Part shown: positions 61,521 through 64,000 of the stretch, piece after piece
Layout of the letters: each line of letters starts with the position of its first letter
Numbering within the stretch: the stretch's first letter is position 1
Assembly (NCBI GenBank): GCA_014240165.1
Contig: JAAZXM010000007.1
Coordinates: 42,808 to 106,807, forward strand
Direction: 5' to 3'
From: Myxococcales bacterium
GTDB taxonomy: Bacteria > Myxococcota_A > UBA9160 > UBA4427
DNA: 64,000 bases
Program-made: the position numbers and the translations under genes
Notes under the pieces: model-generated
The model's input: the letters and a program-made list of their open reading frames with translations, nothing else
Database searches by the model: none
Told to the model about the DNA's origin: nothing

Positions 61521-64000
61521 TGGAAGAACTCGACGCGACCCAGGTGGAACTCGACGGCGTTCGGCTCATCGAGGCCAGTGCCGGGACGGGCAAGACCTTC
61601 AACATCACCACGCTCTTCCTGCGCCTGCTCATCGAGGCCCGCCACCCCGTGAGCGAAATTCTCGTGGTGACCTTCACCAAGGCCGCAGCGGCGGAACTTC
61701 GGCAACGCATTCGCGACCGGCTGCGCGAGGCGTGCGCGGCCTTCGAGGCGCGCAGGGATGGGGATCTTCAAGGGCAGCGCGAGGAGGGCTCTGTGTTGGA
61801 GCAACTGGTGGATGCCAGCGTGGCCCGGGGTGACCTCGATGCGGATCTTGCCCGCCTGGTGGACGGGTTGCGGAGCTTCGACGAAGCGGCGATTTCGACG
61901 ATTCATGGCTTTTGCGACGGCGTTCTCGAGGAGAATGCCTTCGAGAGCGGCGTGGCTTTCGGCACCGAACTCACCCCCAACGAGACGCTGCTGGTGGACG
62001 AAGTGGCCCAGGATTATTGGACCCGGGCGCTCTATGACGCCGAGCCCGATTTCGTTCGCTGGTTGTGTGTCAAACCCTCGCGATCGGCTCGGGCCCTGGC
62101 GAAGCTCGCCGCCGCTGGGATTTCTCCGCCGGGCATCGAGGTGCTCCCCGCCGCTCCCCTGCCCATCGACGGCGAACTCGCTGCTCTGGCGACTCGCTGG
62201 CACGAAGCCTTCGAGGCCGCGCGCACGGCCTGGCGCGCGGAGGGAAGGGCGGTTCTGGCCCTGCTCAGCAAGGCCGCCGAGGATTCGGTTCTCAAGAAGA
62301 CGAGCTACCCCGAAAACTTGGACGAAAGTTGGGGCGAGGCCATTGATCGCGATCTGGCGCGCCCGCTCCCCGGCAGGGTCACCGAACCCGCGGACAATAA
62401 GGGCGCCTTCAAGGCGAAGTTCATGCGGCTTGCGCGGGAGCGTGTCGTCGCGGGTACGCGCAAAAACGAAAACAGCCCGGAACACCCGCTCTTCGATGTC
62501 TTTCAACGTTTGGCCGATGCCGATATCGCCTACGCCCAGGCCCTCGAAACCCAATGGCTCAACACCCAGATCGAGTTGGTCGTGTACGTCCGCGCGGAAC
62601 TCGCCCGCCGTCAGACCGAGCGCCGAACCCGCAGCTTCGATCGCCTCTTGACGGATTTGGCCGATGCGCTGGACGGCCCCACCGGTGACGCCCTGGCGGA
62701 AAATGTCCGCAAGCGGCATCCCGTTGCGCTGATCGACGAATTCCAGGACACGGACCCCATCCAATACCGCATCTTCGAGCGCATCTGGGGTGCGCCGCCG
62801 TCGGCGCTCTTCATGATCGGCGACCCCAAGCAGGCCATCTATGCTTTTCGAGGCGCGGATATCTTTGCCTATATCGAAGCCAAGCGCGCCGCCGGGGACA
62901 ACGTGTGCACCCTGGATCGCAATTGGCGTTCCGACCCGCAACTGATTCGCGCGGTGAATTGTCTTTTCGAGCGCGCGGCTTCCCCCTTCGTCTTCGATGA
63001 GATTCCCTTCCACACCGCGCGGCATGCGCCGGGGGCCAGCGAACGCATGCGGCCGGAAGAAGGCGCGGGTGCTCCCCTGCGCCTCTTAATGCTCGAGCGG
63101 GACCACGAGCCAAAACGCAGCCAGGTGCAATCGGCACAAAAGCAGATCCCTCAGGCCATCGCGGCGGATATCGCCCGGCTGCTGGCGTCGGGCGCGACGA
63201 TTCGCGCCTCCCAGGCCGCCGATGGCGAGTCCGGGAATGCATCGCCTTCTCATCACCGGGTGGAGGCGGGGGATATCGCGGTGCTGTGCAGAACCAAGAC
63301 CTGGGCGCGTGCCATCGCCAAGGCCCTTTCTGGTTTTGGGGTCGCCAGCGTGCTGCGGGTGGATGACAGCGTTTTCGACAGTCCCGAGGCTGCCGAACTC
63401 CAGGCGGTGATGGACGCGGCGTCGAATCCGAGTCATGCCCGATCGCTCCGGGCCGCGCTGGTCACGGACTTGATCGGGCTCAATGCACTGGAGGTGGAGG
63501 CCCTGGGCGAGCGCCCCGAGGCCTGGGAGGAATGGCTGGGTGCGGCCCGGCAATGGCAGGCCTGCTGGCAGGCGGGCGGGGCCATCGCGCTCCTCGAGCG
63601 GATTCTGCTCGACCACGGTTCCCAGGAAAGGCTGCTCGCTGCGCCCGGCGGTGAACGGCGGCTGACGAATTTTCTTCACCTGGCGGAACTGGTTCAGCAA
63701 GCCGCCCAGAGAGGAGGGATGGGTCCCCGGGCCCTGCACGCCTGGCTGGGCCGAATGCGCATCGATGCGCGGGCGCGGAGCGAGGAGCCCACCGAGGACG
63801 CTCTGGTTCGCCTGGAGAGCGACGCCCAGGCGGTGCAATTGCTGACCATTCATCGCAGCAAGGGGCTGCAATATCCCATCGTCTACTGTCCCGATCTCTG
63901 GCAGGGGGGTCTGCTCAAGACCGAAGACGCCGCGCGTCCGCGCTTCCACGACCCCGGCGATGGGTTTCGTCTGAAGCTGGATATCGGCTCCCCGGGTCAA
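61520..64000 (+). CDS. recB: Exodeoxyribonuclease V beta subunit RecB (cut by window edge)
   Basis: The frame from ATG 61520 is open to the end of the window, 827 codons. It is a superfamily 1A helicase: Walker A is EASAGTGKTFNIT (22-26 GTGKT), VTFTKAAAAELRQRIR is motif Ia, STIHGFCDGVLEENAF follows, Walker B is LIDEFQDTDPIQY, with GDPKQAIYAFRGADI (motif III) and LDRNWRSDPQLI (motif IV). LLTIHRSKGLQYPIVYCPDLW is the motif V/VI region. The C-terminal nuclease domain and any recD lie beyond the window. TGATG coupling with recC supports a recCB operon. Confidence 0.94.
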   Translation, partial: MEELDATQVELDGVRLIEASAGTGKTFNITTLFLRLLIEARHPVSEILVVTFTKAAAAELRQRIRDRLREACAAFEARRDGDLQGQREEGSVLEQLVDASVARGDLDADLARLVDGLRSFDEAAISTIHGFCDGVLEENAFESGVAFGTELTPNETLLVDEVAQDYWTRALYDAEPDFVRWLCVKPSRSARALAKLAAAGISPPGIEVLPAAPLPIDGELAALATRWHEAFEAARTAWRAEGRAVLALLSKAAEDSVLKKTSYPENLDESWGEAIDRDLARPLPGRVTEPADNKGAFKAKFMRLARERVVAGTRKNENSPEHPLFDVFQRLADADIAYAQALETQWLNTQIELVVYVRAELARRQTERRTRSFDRLLTDLADALDGPTGDALAENVRKRHPVALIDEFQDTDPIQYRIFERIWGAPPSALFMIGDPKQAIYAFRGADIFAYIEAKRAAGDNVCTLDRNWRSDPQLIRAVNCLFERAASPFVFDEIPFHTARHAPGASERMRPEEGAGAPLRLLMLERDHEPKRSQVQSAQKQIPQAIAADIARLLASGATIRASQAADGESGNASPSHHRVEAGDIAVLCRTKTWARAIAKALSGFGVASVLRVDDSVFDSPEAAELQAVMDAASNPSHARSLRAALVTDLIGLNALEVEALGERPEAWEEWLGAARQWQACWQAGGAIALLERILLDHGSQERLLAAPGGERRLTNFLHLAELVQQAAQRGGMGPRALHAWLGRMRIDARARSEEPTEDALVRLESDAQAVQLLTIHRSKGLQYPIVYCPDLWQGGLLKTEDAARPRFHDPGDGFRLKLDIGSPGQ

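Noticed and set aside
61379..63025. 548-codon open frame antisense to recC/recB
   Set aside because: Overlaps clear helicase motifs on the plus strand; no recognisable fold.

Overview
The window is one contiguous, densely coded stretch of a GC-rich Gram-negative-type bacterial chromosome. It holds 54 protein genes that I can support, two of them cut by the window edges. I saw no rRNA or tRNA gene, insertion sequence, phage gene or CRISPR array. Gene content suggests an uncultured deltaproteobacterium-like lineage (Myxococcota, Desulfobacterota or Binatota-like), but no marker here settles it. The pointers are a mreBCD-mrdA-rodA rod operon, a ccsA/hemX-hemA-hemC-cobA/hemD-hemB haem operon, menaquinone made by the o-succinylbenzoate route, class I fumarase, a WS/DGAT acyltransferase, three luciferase-like (LLM) oxidoreductases and RecBC.

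Layout. 0-6.4 kb: a divergent PpiD/SurA-type chaperone fragment, then the elongasome operon mreB-mreC-mreD-mrdA-rodA. 6.5-8.7 kb: a DRE-TIM aldolase, thioredoxin and a macro-domain protein. 8.8-14.7 kb: a tightly overlapping tetrapyrrole operon and a small DUF4177-like protein. 14.8-20.5 kb: minus-strand genes for WS/DGAT, an LLM oxidoreductase coupled to an ABC1/UbiB-type kinase, and an unrecognised multi-pass membrane protein. 20.7-26.4 kb: CBS protein, tandem USP, rnhB, truD, cysK, gamma carbonic anhydrase and a TetR regulator. 26.5-34.8 kb: polA, dusB and a ParE/ParC-type topoisomerase pair. 34.8-38.3 kb: BolA, a three-domain monothiol glutaredoxin and a Prc/Ctp protease. 38.5-42.9 kb: LLM oxidoreductase, fumarase, a TrmH-type methylase and an amidotransferase. 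42.9-52.5 kb: a MerR regulator overlapping menF, then menD-menH-menB-menA-menC-menE, each coupled to the next. 52.5-58 kb: LLM oxidoreductase, peptidase C26, epimerase, SGNH hydrolase, aminotransferase and a gamma-glutamylcyclotransferase-like protein. 58.1-64 kb: recC and the first 827 codons of recB.

How the genes work together. Most genes sit in overlapping operons (ATGA or GTGA junctions) with good Shine-Dalgarno sequences. A minority of transcription-unit-leading genes (merR, the C26 peptidase, recC, polA) instead have a -10-like hexamer exactly six bases before the start codon and no Shine-Dalgarno, as expected of leaderless mRNAs. The MerR gene has an inverted repeat filling the spacer of its own promoter and overlaps menF, so the whole menaquinone operon may be under MerR autoregulation.

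I did not find a clear undescribed defence or mobile system. The observations most worth following are the MerR-men unit, an 18-bp in-frame tandem repeat at the end of menH, an RNase HII whose GRG substrate-sensing motif reads GVG, a UbiB-like kinase with KGCQ in place of KxGQ, an iterated ATTCGG element between dusB and parE, and a step up in GC content near 38-41 kb.
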